A stretch of DNA of 64,000 bases from Streptomyces sp. PT12 (GTDB lineage Bacteria > Actinomycetota > Actinomycetes > Streptomycetales > Streptomycetaceae). The stretch is from NCBI RefSeq assembly GCF_003311645.1, contig NZ_QEST01000149.1, positions 1 through 64,000 on the forward strand, written 5' to 3'. Positions 1 to 8,724 of the stretch are shown here, in pieces (the stretch's first letter is position 1; each line of letters begins with the position of its first letter). A program made the position numbers and the translations under genes. The notes under the pieces were generated by a model, which made no database searches, was not told where the DNA came from, and saw only the letters and a program-made list of their open reading frames with translations.

Positions 1-114
1 CCCCGCCGCCCGCGCCTCCAACCCCACCGCGTCCACACCCGGCAGACCATGGAGGTAGGAGCGCCAGGCGGCGCGCGTGGCGCCGGGTCCTGGTGAGAGT
101 GCGATGTCAGGCAC
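1..114 (-). CDS. Unknown gene, 5' end only, last in the polyol/sugar operon
   Basis: A GTG at 114 overlaps the stop of the upstream permease gene by eight bases and opens a frame of 38 codons that runs off the left edge. The peptide begins MPDIALSPGPGATRAAW and reads like real Streptomyces coding sequence. Too little is present to assign a family. Its position directly after a sugar ABC permease, in an operon with a kinase and a dehydrogenase, suggests a further catabolic enzyme such as an isomerase, aldolase or epimerase. That function is inference from context only. Confidence 0.5.
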   Translation of the reverse strand, partial: MPDIALSPGPGATRAAWRSYLHGLPGVDAVGLEARAAG

Positions 115-1123
115 GGGAACCCCGCTTCTCGATAGCCATGTTGAGGATGAGCGCGACGACCAGGATGAGCCCTGTGACGACCATCTGGAAGAAGGAGCCG
201 AGGCCCATCAGGTTGCAGAGGTTGCGCAGCACGGAGAGCAGCAGCACGGCCACGAACGTGCCCATGACGCCGCCCCTGCCGCCGAAGAGGTTGGTGCCGC
301 CGAGGACGACGGCCGCGATGGCGTCGAGTTCGAGGCCGTCGAACGCGGTGGGCTGGCCGATGGTGAGCCTGCTGGTCAGCAGCACCCCGGCGAGGGCCGA
401 GAGCATGCCGGAGATCGCGAAGACGGCGGTGATGACGCCGCGGACCGGCAGCCCTGAGAGCCGCGCGGCCTCCTTGTTGCTGCCGATGGCGTAGATGTAC
501 TCGCCGAACGTGGTGCCGCGCAGGACGAGGCCCGCGACGATGGCGATGCCGACGAAGATGAGCCCGGCGATCGGTATGTAGCCGATGAAGCCGCCGCCGA
601 TCAGCTGGAACGTCTCGGAGGTGTCGGCGTTGGCCGGTTCGCCGTCCGTCAGCAGATAGGCGAGGCCGCGGATGGCGGTGAGCCCGGCGAGGGTGGTCAT
701 GAACGCGGGCAGCGACAGATAGGCGGACAGGCCGCCCATGATCGCGCCGAAGCCCGCTCCCGCCGCGAGGCTGATCGCGATGGCGAGGACGAAGTGCATG
801 TCGTTGTCGATCAGCAGGGCGACGGTCATGCCGCCGAACGCCGCGACGCTGCCCACGGACAGGTCGATCCCCGCGGTCAGGATGACCATGGTCATGCCGA
901 TGGCGACGATGCCGGTGAGCGCCGACTGCTGGAGCAGGTTCGACATGTTGCGCGTGGTCAGGAACTCCGGCGCGAGCACGGTGGCGACCGCGCACAGCGC
1001 CAGGAAGACCAGCACCAGGTTGAACTTGACGATCAGCTCGGCGCCCCGCCGTCCGGCGAGGTTTCTGCGGACCACGCCATCCTGCCGCTCGTCGGTGGAG
1101 GTCGCGGTGGCGGTGGCGGTCAT
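107..1123 (-). CDS. Sugar/polyol ABC transporter permease (RbsC type)
   Basis: This 338-residue protein matches the ribose/xylose-type permease family (BPD_transp_2), with many hydrophobic segments and the characteristic early stretch AGIDLSVGSVAAFGG at about residue 85. It would form the membrane channel of a carbohydrate importer, probably as a homodimer bound to the double-domain ATPase encoded just upstream. The N-terminal 35 residues are hydrophilic and Thr/Ala-rich. The gene starts 13 bases after the ATPase stop, so the two are co-transcribed. The substrate cannot be read from the permease. The neighbouring FGGY kinase and GatD-like dehydrogenase suggest a polyol or pentose/tetrose-type compound. 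Confidence 0.93.
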   Translation of the reverse strand: MTATATATSTDERQDGVVRRNLAGRRGAELIVKFNLVLVFLALCAVATVLAPEFLTTRNMSNLLQQSALTGIVAIGMTMVILTAGIDLSVGSVAAFGGMTVALLIDNDMHFVLAIAISLAAGAGFGAIMGGLSAYLSLPAFMTTLAGLTAIRGLAYLLTDGEPANADTSETFQLIGGGFIGYIPIAGLIFVGIAIVAGLVLRGTTFGEYIYAIGSNKEAARLSGLPVRGVITAVFAISGMLSALAGVLLTSRLTIGQPTAFDGLELDAIAAVVLGGTNLFGGRGGVMGTFVAVLLLSVLRNLCNLMGLGSFFQMVVTGLILVVALILNMAIEKRGSRA

Positions 1124-1136
1124 GCGGTCACTCCAG

Positions 1137-2702
1137 TCATGCGGTCGCTCCAGGGTCGGAGGGGTCGGGGGCGCCTGGCGTCGTTCCTGTGATGACGGCG
1201 TGGGCGATGTCGTTCTCCGCGGTGGTGCGGGGGTCGAAGCAGGCGACGTTGCGCCCCTCGTGCAGGACCCACACGCGGTCGGCGTTGGCCGTCAGCTCGT
1301 TGAGCTCGCTGCTGGCCAGCAGGACGGCGACGCCGTCGTCGGCCAGGCGGCGGACCTGGCGGTAGAGGTCGGCCTTGGCGCCGACGTCGAGGCCGCGGGT
1401 CGGCTCGTCGAGCAGCAGGAGCCGCACGCCGCCGCGGGTGATCCACTTGGCGAGGACGACCTTCTGCTGGTTGCCGCCGGAGAGCTGGCCCACCAGCTGC
1501 TCGGACGAGGAGTGGCGGACGCCGAGTTCGGCGAGCACGCCCGTGGCGCGGCGCTTTCCCCTGCGGCGCGGGGCCAGCCAGGGCGGGGCGCCCAGGGTGG
1601 TGATGCCCGCGTTGCGGCCGACGGACAGGCCGAGCATGAGGCCCTGCTCCTTGCGGCTCTCCGGCACCAGGGCGATCCCGGCGCGCACGGCGGACGCCGG
1701 GCTGCGCGGGGCGAGGCCGCGGCCTTCGAGCCGGGCCGACACGGTCGCCGTCGAGTCGCCGAAGAGTGCCTTGAGCAGGGTGGTGCGGCCCGCGCCGCCG
1801 AGCCCGGCGAGGCCGGCGATCTCCCCGGCGCGCACGTCGATGTCCCGCACGTCGATGAGGCCATCGCGGTGCACGCGGCGGATCTCGAGCAGCGGCGGGC
1901 CCTTGGGGCGGGGGCGGTGGGTGGTGCGGACCAGCTCGCGGGCCTCGCCGATCATGGCGGCGACCAGCTGGTCCGCCGTGGTGTCGGCGATGTCGCGCAC
2001 GGCGACGGTGCGGCCGTCGCGCAGCACGGTGGCGCGGTCGCCGATCTCCATCACCTCGTCCATGCGGTGGGAGATGTAGATGACGGAGCGGCCCTCCGCG
2101 GTGAGGGAGCGGATCAGGTCGAGGACCTTGCGCAGGTCGCTCTCGCCCAGGGTCGCGGAGGGCTCGTCCATCACGATGATCCGCGCGTCGCTGGTGAGTG
2201 CCTTGGCGATGGCGGTCAACTGCTGGGCGGCGATGGGGAGTTCGCGGACCTTGGCGGTGACGGGGAAGTCGCCGCCGACGCGTTCGACCGCGGCCCTCGC
2301 CAGCTCGGCGCGGCGCCTGCCGCGGACGAGGGGGCCATAGGAGGGGGTGCGGCCGAGGAGGAGGTTCTGGGCGACCGTGAGGTCGGGTATCAGGTCGAGC
2401 TCCTGGTAGATGACCGCGATCCCGGCGGCGAGCCCGGCCTGGGGGCTGGTGATGCGCACCGGCTCGCCGTCCACCAGGATCTCGCCCTCGTCCGGCTGGT
2501 AGGAGCCGGAGAGGATCTTCATCAACGTGCTCTTGCCCGCGCCGTTCTCGCCGAGCAGGCAGTGGGTCTCGCCGGGGCGCACGGTCAGCTCGGCGTGGTC
2601 GCACGCGAGCGTGCCGGGGAAGCGCTTGACGATGCCGCGCATGGTGAGCCGGGGTATGCCGGTGGGCGGCGCCTCCCGGGGCGCGGTGTCCGCGGTGCTC
2701 AT
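1137..2702 (-). CDS. Sugar/polyol ABC transporter ATP-binding protein, double ABC domain (RbsA/XylG type)
   Basis: This 521-residue protein has two fused ABC domains, as is usual for ribose-class importers. The first carries a Walker A GENGAGKST near residue 55 and Walker B ending MDEPSA. The second has a degenerate P-loop (GLGGAGRTT) but an intact signature LSGGNQQK and a Walker B LLLLDEPTRGLD. One weak ATP site is typical of this family. A longer frame extends upstream to 2807, but the ATG at 2702 has GAGGAG upstream and lies five bases after the regulator stop, so this start is preferred. It powers import together with the permease at 107-1123 and the lipoprotein at 6407-7399. Confidence 0.94.
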   Translation of the reverse strand: MSTADTAPREAPPTGIPRLTMRGIVKRFPGTLACDHAELTVRPGETHCLLGENGAGKSTLMKILSGSYQPDEGEILVDGEPVRITSPQAGLAAGIAVIYQELDLIPDLTVAQNLLLGRTPSYGPLVRGRRRAELARAAVERVGGDFPVTAKVRELPIAAQQLTAIAKALTSDARIIVMDEPSATLGESDLRKVLDLIRSLTAEGRSVIYISHRMDEVMEIGDRATVLRDGRTVAVRDIADTTADQLVAAMIGEARELVRTTHRPRPKGPPLLEIRRVHRDGLIDVRDIDVRAGEIAGLAGLGGAGRTTLLKALFGDSTATVSARLEGRGLAPRSPASAVRAGIALVPESRKEQGLMLGLSVGRNAGITTLGAPPWLAPRRRGKRRATGVLAELGVRHSSSEQLVGQLSGGNQQKVVLAKWITRGGVRLLLLDEPTRGLDVGAKADLYRQVRRLADDGVAVLLASSELNELTANADRVWVLHEGRNVACFDPRTTAENDIAHAVITGTTPGAPDPSDPGATA

Positions 2703-2707
2703 GGCGC

Positions 2708-3673
2708 TCACGACTCCTCGCGTGGGTCGGGGTGGAGCAGGTGGTCGGCGGTGTGGTCGTCGGTGACGAGGGTGTTGCACAGCCCGCTGGTCACCACGGC
2801 GCGGCACACCGCGTGCTTGGCCGCGCCCGAGACGACGGCGACGGAGACGGGCCGCCCGCGCAGGTCATCGAGCGGCATGCCCAGCGTGCGGGCGTCCAGG
2901 GCCGGGTCGACGATCCGCCCCGCGGCGTCGATGAAGCGGCCCGCCACGTCCCCGACGGCGCCAGCGTCGGCGAGGCGCCGCAGGTCGGCGGCGTCGAGGT
3001 AGCCGGACCCTACGAGCACCGAGTCGTTCCCTATGCCGCCGGGGCTGAACAGCGCGGTGTCCGCCGCCGACGCCTGGCCGAGGACCTCGGCCACGGCCGC
3101 GTCGTCCTCCAGCACCTGCCGCGTGGTCTCCTGCTCCACGATGGCGGGCGCGGGGAGCACGGTGACGGTGCCCTGGCCCAGGTGGGCGATGCGGCTCGCC
3201 ATGTCCTGCGCGGAGCTGGGCCGCCGCGAGCGGCTGAGGCCGCCGTTTATCTGCACCACGTGCACGCCGTGGGCCCAGCCGGGGGTCAGGGCGCGGGCGA
3301 GGTGGTCGAGGGTGCGGCCCCACGAGACGCCCAGGAGGCGGGGGGATGGCCGCAGCCTCGACAGGTAGTCGGCGCCCGCCTCGGCGACGCGGGTGCGCAG
3401 CTCCTCGTCGTTCTCCGTGGCGGCGCGGGCGACCACGACGGCGTCGCGCAGGCCGAACGTCTGGGTCAGCCGCTCCTCCACGTGGTGCACGCGGGTCTTG
3501 GGGTGCACGACCTCGATGCGCACGATCCCGGCGTCGCGGGCCTCGTGGAGCAGGCGGCCGACCTTCCAGCGCGTGAAGTGGAGCTGGGCGCCGATCTGTT
3601 CCTGGGTGAGGTTGCGCTCGTAGTAGAGGGTCGCGACCTGGTAGAGCAGGGCCTCGTCCGTGGGTCCGTTCAT
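2708..3673 (-). CDS. SorC-family transcriptional regulator of the polyol/sugar operon
   Basis: This is a 321-residue SorC/DeoR-like regulator. An N-terminal helix-turn-helix (YYERNLTQEQIGAQLHFTRW, about residues 17-36) is followed by a sugar-phosphate-binding domain similar to phosphosugar isomerases. SorC proteins usually respond to the phosphorylated substrate or a pathway intermediate. Its ATG overlaps the kinase stop (ATGA), so it is made from the same message as the enzymes. It probably controls the promoter before the binding-protein gene, where a 14-bp palindrome lies at 7476-7489. Whether it represses or activates cannot be told from sequence. Confidence 0.92.
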   Translation of the reverse strand: MNGPTDEALLYQVATLYYERNLTQEQIGAQLHFTRWKVGRLLHEARDAGIVRIEVVHPKTRVHHVEERLTQTFGLRDAVVVARAATENDEELRTRVAEAGADYLSRLRPSPRLLGVSWGRTLDHLARALTPGWAHGVHVVQINGGLSRSRRPSSAQDMASRIAHLGQGTVTVLPAPAIVEQETTRQVLEDDAAVAEVLGQASAADTALFSPGGIGNDSVLVGSGYLDAADLRRLADAGAVGDVAGRFIDAAGRIVDPALDARTLGMPLDDLRGRPVSVAVVSGAAKHAVCRAVVTSGLCNTLVTDDHTADHLLHPDPREES

Positions 3674-5250
3674 CGGGCGCCTCCTCTCGCGGCGGCGGGC
3701 GTGGGGGCGGGGGCGGCCTGGGGCGCCGCGGCCCGGGTGCGGTCGGGCGCGCTCAGGCGGTGGGCGACGGGCCCGGTGGCGGCGGTCGCGGCCAGGTAGT
3801 CGGCGTAGCCGCGCTCGTGCAGGTCGCGGGTCGCGGGGTCGGGCTCGACCAGCTCGGCCGCGGGCGCGAACCCGGCGGCGGCCTCGGCGAGCGAGTCGGC
3901 GCCGCCGCCGATGCCCGCGGCGGCGATCACGGCGCAGGCGCGCAGGGTCAGGTTGTCGCCGCGCACCAGGTGGAGCGGGCGGCCCAGGACGTCGGCGGTG
4001 GTGCGCAGCCACAGGGGGTTGTGCCGTATCCCGCCCGAGATGAACACCTCGTCCACCGGGACGCCGCCCGCCACGAACGAGTCGAGCACCTGCCGCGTTC
4101 CATAGGCGACGCCCTCGACGGCCGCGCGGTAGACCTCCTCGGGCCTGGTGCCCGCGGTGAGCCCGAGGATCGCGCCGCGCAGCCTGGGGTCGCGCAGCGG
4201 GGTGCGGTTGCCCATGAAGTAGTCCAGGACCAGCAGGCCGTGCTCGCCCGGGGGCAGCGCGGCCGCGGCGGCGATCAGCCCTGGCAGCTCGGCGCGGGGG
4301 CGGCCGAGAAGCTGCTCGCCGACCCAGGTGAGCACGGACCCCGAGGTGACCTGGCCGCCCTCGACGAGCCAGCGGCCCGCGGTCAGCGCGTCGGGGTAGG
4401 GGCCCCAGACGGTGGGCGGGAAGACGGGCTCGGCGATCTCGGTGACGAACGCGGTCGACGTGCCGGAGACCACCGAGACGCGGCCGGTGCGGGGGCCGCC
4501 CACGGCGAGCAGGGACAGGTGGGCGTCGATGCCGCCAGAGGAGACGACGGCCTCGCCCTCGATGCCGAGCTCGGCGCGGGCGGCGGCCGAGACGGGGGCG
4601 ATCGGGTCGCCCACGGCGACGATGCGCCCGGGGAGCTTGGCGCGCAGGTCGGGAACGCCGAGGTCGGCGTAGAGGTCGGCGGGGAGCCCGGCGCCGAGCG
4701 GGTCGTGGTTCCACTTGCAGACGGCGTTCATGCGCGAGGCCGCCCATGTGCCGGTGAGGCGGAACACCAGATAGTCGACGGCCTCGACGACGCGGTCCGC
4801 GGCGCGGTAGACGTGCGGCTCGTGCCCGGCCAGCCACATGGCCTTGGGGACCAGCCACTCCACGGCGTCGCCGCCGCCCGCGTAGCGCAGCACCGGGTGC
4901 CCGGTCGCGGCGGTGCGCTCGGACTCGGCGCTGGCGCGTGAGTCCATCCACAGCAGCGCGGGGCGCAGCGGGCGGCCCTCGGCGTCGAGCACGGCGACCG
5001 TGGACGCGGTGGTCGCCACGGCGACGCCCGCCACGCGCGGCGACCCGGCCCGCGCGACGGCGGCGCCCGTGGCGTTCACGACGGCGCGCCACCAGTCGTC
5101 GGGGTCCTGCTCGGCCCAGCCGGGGTGGGGGTAACGCGTGGGGTAGCCGCTCTGGCCCTCGCCGATGACCGTGCCGTCACCGGCGTAGAGCGCGACGCGC
5201 GCGCTCTCGGTGCCCAGGTCGATGGCGAGAAGGGCCTCGGGTGGGGTCAT
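3670..5250 (-). CDS. FGGY-family carbohydrate kinase
   Basis: This 526-residue protein has the FGGY kinase fold. The phosphate-binding segment AIDLGTESARVALY is at the N terminus, and there is a central Gly-rich region with SSGGIDAH. The later stretch FMGNRTPLRDPRLRGAI resembles ribulokinase-like and uncharacterised FGGY members more than glycerol kinase. It would phosphorylate an imported polyol or ketose with ATP. A longer upstream frame exists, but the ATG at 5250 overlaps the dehydrogenase stop as ATGA, and the protein begins immediately before the conserved N-terminal motif. In some actinobacteria such kinases act on tetritols or pentitols. The exact substrate is not determinable here. 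Confidence 0.92.
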   Translation of the reverse strand: MTPPEALLAIDLGTESARVALYAGDGTVIGEGQSGYPTRYPHPGWAEQDPDDWWRAVVNATGAAVARAGSPRVAGVAVATTASTVAVLDAEGRPLRPALLWMDSRASAESERTAATGHPVLRYAGGGDAVEWLVPKAMWLAGHEPHVYRAADRVVEAVDYLVFRLTGTWAASRMNAVCKWNHDPLGAGLPADLYADLGVPDLRAKLPGRIVAVGDPIAPVSAAARAELGIEGEAVVSSGGIDAHLSLLAVGGPRTGRVSVVSGTSTAFVTEIAEPVFPPTVWGPYPDALTAGRWLVEGGQVTSGSVLTWVGEQLLGRPRAELPGLIAAAAALPPGEHGLLVLDYFMGNRTPLRDPRLRGAILGLTAGTRPEEVYRAAVEGVAYGTRQVLDSFVAGGVPVDEVFISGGIRHNPLWLRTTADVLGRPLHLVRGDNLTLRACAVIAAAGIGGGADSLAEAAAGFAPAAELVEPDPATRDLHERGYADYLAATAATGPVAHRLSAPDRTRAAAPQAAPAPTPAAARGGAR

Positions 5251-6350
5251 GGACGGTCTCCCGTGGGCTGGCGGACTCCGCCTGGCAGGGCGTCGGGCAG
5301 GGCGCCTGGCAGGAAGAGCACCTTCGAACTGAAGACGGACCGCTCGCCGAGCTGGTGCATGAGCCCGGGCAGGGCGTCGAGGCCCAGCTCGTGCGTGATC
5401 ATGAACTTCCAGTGCAGCCGCCCGTCGCACATCGCCCGGGCCGCGACACGCCACTCGTCACCTGGGAAGGGGGCGGAGAAGGAGTTCCACGCGCCGTGCA
5501 GGGAGACCTCGCGGCGCAGGAAGTTGCTGAACGACGGCTTGGGCAGGACCACGGGGTCGTGCGGTATGCCGATGAAGACGGCGTGGCCGTGCCGAGCGGC
5601 CAGGGCCACGGCCTGGTCGGCGGTGGCGGGGACGCCCGCGGACTCCACGATGACGTCGTAGCCGTCGCCCGCGAGTTCTCTCGCGCGCTCGGGGCTTGTG
5701 GCGGTGTGGGTGGCGCCCGCCTCGACGGCCATGGCGGCCTTCCGCTCGCTGACGTCGATGGACAGCACCTCGGCGGCGCCCGCGAGGCGCGCCCACTGGA
5801 TGGCGAACAGCCCGATGGGTCCCGCGCCGACGACGGCCACGCGGTGGCCGGTGCGGAGCTTGGTGCGCCAGATGGCGTGCAGGGCGATGGCGGCCGGGTC
5901 GAGCATGGCGGCGGCGCGCGGGTCGAGGTCGGCGGGCAGCACCATCAGATTCCCTGCGGGCACGGTGGCGTACTCGGCGTAGGCGCCCGCGCGGCGGCTG
6001 CCGAAGTAGTCGTAGTCCTCGCACAGGCTGAAGTGGCCGCGGGCGCAGGAGGCGCAGCGGCGGCAGGGGATCAGCGGGGGGACGGCGACGAGGTCGCCCT
6101 CGGAGACCGTACCGGCCGCGGCCAGCTCGGAACCGAGGGCGATCACGTGCCCGGCGAACTCGTGGCCGCAGATCAGCGGCAGGTGGTAGGCGCCGCCCGG
6201 CCGCAGCATGCGGTTGAGGTCGGAGCCGCACACGCCGCAGGCGGCCACGCGGACCAGCGCCTCGTCGGGTCCCGGTGTGGGCACGGGCACCTGCTCGACG
6301 CGGATGTCCCCGGGGGCGTGCAGGACCGCGGCTCGCATGGTCTCCGACAT
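5247..6350 (-). CDS. Zinc-dependent polyol(-phosphate) dehydrogenase, GatD-like
   Basis: This 367-residue medium-chain dehydrogenase resembles galactitol-1-phosphate 5-dehydrogenase throughout. CGVCGSD carries the catalytic-zinc cysteine, GHEFAGHV the histidine-glutamate pair, and PCRRCASCARGHFSLC the structural-zinc cysteines. A Rossmann motif GAGPIG and the stretch LRREVSLHGAW are also typical of GatD-type enzymes. It should oxidise a polyol or polyol phosphate using NAD(P). The ATG at 6350 is preceded by AGAGGA and gives the usual N terminus. An upstream in-frame ATG at 6410 lacks a good ribosome site. Paired with the FGGY kinase it forms a two-step route from polyol to ketose phosphate, order unknown. 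Confidence 0.9.
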   Translation of the reverse strand: MSETMRAAVLHAPGDIRVEQVPVPTPGPDEALVRVAACGVCGSDLNRMLRPGGAYHLPLICGHEFAGHVIALGSELAAAGTVSEGDLVAVPPLIPCRRCASCARGHFSLCEDYDYFGSRRAGAYAEYATVPAGNLMVLPADLDPRAAAMLDPAAIALHAIWRTKLRTGHRVAVVGAGPIGLFAIQWARLAGAAEVLSIDVSERKAAMAVEAGATHTATSPERARELAGDGYDVIVESAGVPATADQAVALAARHGHAVFIGIPHDPVVLPKPSFSNFLRREVSLHGAWNSFSAPFPGDEWRVAARAMCDGRLHWKFMITHELGLDALPGLMHQLGERSVFSSKVLFLPGALPDALPGGVRQPTGDRP

Positions 6351-6406
6351 GGTGGTGTGGTTCCTCTCGTGCGTGGGGTGGTGCTCGGCGACGTGCCGGG
6401 CGGGGG

Positions 6407-7399
6407 TCACTCGGCCGCGGCGAAGGTGGTGTCGGCCGTCAGGTCGGCGGCGTTGTCCGGGTCGACGAGGGCGGTGCCCGCGTCGATGGACTCCTCGACG
6501 TCCTCGCCGTCCGCGATGGCGACGGCGGTCTCGACGGCCTTCTCGGCCATGGCGACCGGGTCGTTGAGGGCGGTGGCCAGGTAGGGGCCGCCCTCGGCGA
6601 TGGCGTCGACGGCCTCCATCAGGCCGTCGACCCCGGCGACCATGACGTCGTCACGGCCGTTCTCGCGGAGCACCTGGAGGGCGCCCAGGGCCATGTCGTC
6701 GTTGTGGGCGTAGACGACCTCGACATCCGGATTGGTCTGGATCAGGTCCTGCATGGCGGTGACCGCCTCGGACCGGATGTAGTTGCAGTAGGGACCCTCG
6801 ACGATCTCGATGCCGCCCACGGCGTCGATCGCCTCGTGGAACCCGGCGCTGCGGTCGCGCGCCACGGCGCCGCCCGCGTCGCCCATGATCTCGACGACCT
6901 TGCCGCCGTCGTCCCCCATGGCCTCGGCGACGCGCTCGCCGACAATGCGGCCCATCTCCTCGTTGTCGCGGCCGACATAGGAGGTGGCGCCCTCGGGGAC
7001 GGGCCGGTCCACGGTGACGACCTCGACGCCCGCGGCCTCGGCGGCGGCGAGCCCCGGCCTGACGCCCTGCGGGTCGACGGGGTTGACCAGGAGAACGTCG
7101 ACACCGCGGGTGATGAGGTCCTGGATGTCGTTGTTCTGCTTGGTGACGTCGCCTCCGGCGTCGGACACGAACAGCTCGGCGCCCGCGGCGTCGGCCGCCT
7201 CCTCGGCGCCCCGGCTCAGCTGCACATAGAACGGCGACTGCTGGGTCGCCTGGCTGAAGCCGATGGTGACCGACCCATCCCCATCCGACCCCCCGCCGTC
7301 GTTGTCGTCACCACCGGGAGTGGTCGAAACGGAACAGGCCGCGATCGCCAAAAACCCGGATATGGCAATAGAGGCTCTCAAGCCATGCTTGATACGCAT
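6407..7399 (-). CDS. Sugar-binding lipoprotein of the ABC importer (periplasmic-binding-protein type I)
   Basis: This 330-residue secreted lipoprotein has a basic N terminus, a hydrophobic core and a lipobox (AIAAC) placing the lipidated Cys at residue 22. A Gly/Asp/Ser-rich linker follows, then a ribose-binding-protein-like domain starting VTIGFSQATQQSPFY. It captures the substrate outside the membrane and delivers it to the permease. It is the first gene of the operon and has a strong GGAGGG ribosome site five bases before the ATG, which fits the excess of binding protein normally needed. An extra 20 codons upstream are possible but would spoil the signal peptide. Confidence 0.93.
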   Translation of the reverse strand: MRIKHGLRASIAISGFLAIAACSVSTTPGGDDNDGGGSDGDGSVTIGFSQATQQSPFYVQLSRGAEEAADAAGAELFVSDAGGDVTKQNNDIQDLITRGVDVLLVNPVDPQGVRPGLAAAEAAGVEVVTVDRPVPEGATSYVGRDNEEMGRIVGERVAEAMGDDGGKVVEIMGDAGGAVARDRSAGFHEAIDAVGGIEIVEGPYCNYIRSEAVTAMQDLIQTNPDVEVVYAHNDDMALGALQVLRENGRDDVMVAGVDGLMEAVDAIAEGGPYLATALNDPVAMAEKAVETAVAIADGEDVEESIDAGTALVDPDNAADLTADTTFAAAE

Positions 7400-7429
7400 A
7401 TGACCCTCCACAAGTCGTCCTGGCGACGG

Positions 7430-7489
7430 ACAGTAGGCAGCGGGAGGGGCGGAAGGCAACGGATGCGGATTTTTTTGCTCACGTGAGCA
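7430..7489 (-). promoter_or_regulatory. Promoter and candidate SorC operator of the polyol/sugar operon
   Basis: On the minus strand a TTGCCT (-35, 7459-7454) and a TACTGT (-10, 7435-7430) are separated by 18 bases. They lie about 30 bases before the binding-protein start. Just upstream of the -35 box is a perfect 14-bp palindrome TGCTCACGTGAGCA at 7476-7489, adjacent to an A/T run. The arrangement suggests a regulator site, most likely for the SorC protein encoded in the operon. The palindrome also overlaps the first codons of the broken MFS gene on the other strand. Confidence 0.55.
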
Positions 7490-7881
7490 GCGGCTCGGGC
7501 CGCCGGGCCCAGCACGCCGAGGGGGTGGTGCCCGCGCTCACGACGCTCGGCATGTCGGGCGCTGGCGAGGACGACGCGGGTCTGGTGTCGGGGCTTTTCA
7601 ACACCACGCAGCAGACCGGCGCGGCCGTCGGCGTCGCGGTCCTCTCCACGCTGGCCGCCTCCCGCACCGAGGGGCTGCTCGGCGACGGCGAGGCCAGGGC
7701 CGCCGCGCTCACCGAGGGCTACCGGCTGACGTTCACCGTGGGGATGGGACTCGTGGTCGCCGCCATCGCGCTCGCGCTCCTGGTGCTGCGCGCCCCGCGG
7801 GCCGACGAGCGCGCGGGGGGCGGGCGTTCGGCGCCCGAGGCGCCCGGCGTGCCCGAGGCGCGCGCCGCCACCGCGCTGTGA
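7483..7881 (+). pseudogene. MFS (DHA2-type) drug-exporter C-terminal remnant
   Basis: The frame encodes only the last part of an EmrB/QacA-type multidrug exporter: DDAGLVSGLFNTTQQTGAAVG followed by one full hydrophobic helix and a hydrophilic tail. Intact family members are about 450-500 residues, so roughly the first three quarters are missing. A GTG start at 7483 is available but has no clear ribosome site. The remnant abuts the polyol operon promoter, so a rearrangement may have joined the two. It is very unlikely to be functional. Confidence 0.75.
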
Positions 7882-7912
7882 CCGGGACGCCCCCGCGCCC
7901 CGAGGGCCCGCG

Positions 7913-8647
7913 TCAGGAGCGGCGGGCCAGGACCACGCGGGCGCGGGGGCTGCCGTCGGGGCGGGTGCCAAACCCCGGCAGCGGCACGGTGGTCACCGCG
8001 AAGCCCGCGCGGGTCAGCTCGGCCCGCACCGCGGAGAGCGGGAACGTCCGGTAGTACATGACGAACGGCGGGCGCCACACGGCGTTTCTGACCCGCATCG
8101 CCGCGTCGAAGCCCCACAGCGCCCAGTACGCCCGCGAGCCCACGCGGGGCGGGGCGCCCACGGGGAACGCGAAGAGGCCGCCAGGCCGCAGCGCCCCATG
8201 CGCCCGCGCGAACAGCACGGGCCGCTCCTCGGGCAGGAAGTGCCCGAACGCGCCGAAGCTGACGGCCAGATCGAACGAGCGGCGGAACGGCAGCGACCTG
8301 GCGTCCGCCCGCACCCACCCCACCGATGGCCCGCCTGGCGGCAGCGTCGCGGGCACCGCGGCCCTGGCCACCCCGAGCATGCCCGCGCTGAAGTCGACGC
8401 CCGTCACCTGCCGTTCGCACAGCCGGGCGAGCGCCGCGACGCCCGCGCCCGTGCCGCAGCAGATGTCGAGCCCCGAGGGGAAGGGGCCGAGCGGGCGCAG
8501 CGCCTCGACCACCGCGTCGAGGACGACGTCGGGGGTGCGGAACGGGGTGAGGTCGAACTTGGGCGCGAGCAGGTCGTAGCCGTGCTCGATGGAGGACAGT
8601 GCCTGCACGGCGAGTTCGCGGAGGGAGGGGCCCTGCGGAGTGAACAC
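7913..8647 (-). CDS. Class I SAM-dependent methyltransferase
   Basis: This roughly 244-residue protein carries the SAM-binding motif I LDICCGTGAGVAAL near residue 60. An acidic residue ends the second strand (VTGVDFSAGML), and later motifs are VRADARSLPF and LRPGGLFAFP. The substrate is unknown. In-frame GTG starts lie at 8656 and 8647, and I chose 8647 because it yields an N terminus beginning MFTPQGPSLRELA. It is divergently arranged with the zinc-ribbon gene at 8725, leaving a shared control region under 80 bases. No biosynthetic partner is evident, so it may be a housekeeping small-molecule methyltransferase. Confidence 0.85.
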   Translation of the reverse strand: MFTPQGPSLRELAVQALSSIEHGYDLLAPKFDLTPFRTPDVVLDAVVEALRPLGPFPSGLDICCGTGAGVAALARLCERQVTGVDFSAGMLGVARAAVPATLPPGGPSVGWVRADARSLPFRRSFDLAVSFGAFGHFLPEERPVLFARAHGALRPGGLFAFPVGAPPRVGSRAYWALWGFDAAMRVRNAVWRPPFVMYYRTFPLSAVRAELTRAGFAVTTVPLPGFGTRPDGSPRARVVLARRS

Positions 8648-8724
8648 GGAACTCACAGTAGTCCGTGAAAGCCACCCCGCGTTCACCCGCGTGTGGTTGG
8701 CTTGCCCGGGACTTGGAGGCGCCG

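Noticed and set aside
738-3002. Long plus-strand frame of 754 codons opposite the transporter genes
   Set aside because: It is a GC-bias shadow: the minus strand here encodes clear permease, ATPase and regulator proteins with known motifs, while this frame has only low-complexity sequence.
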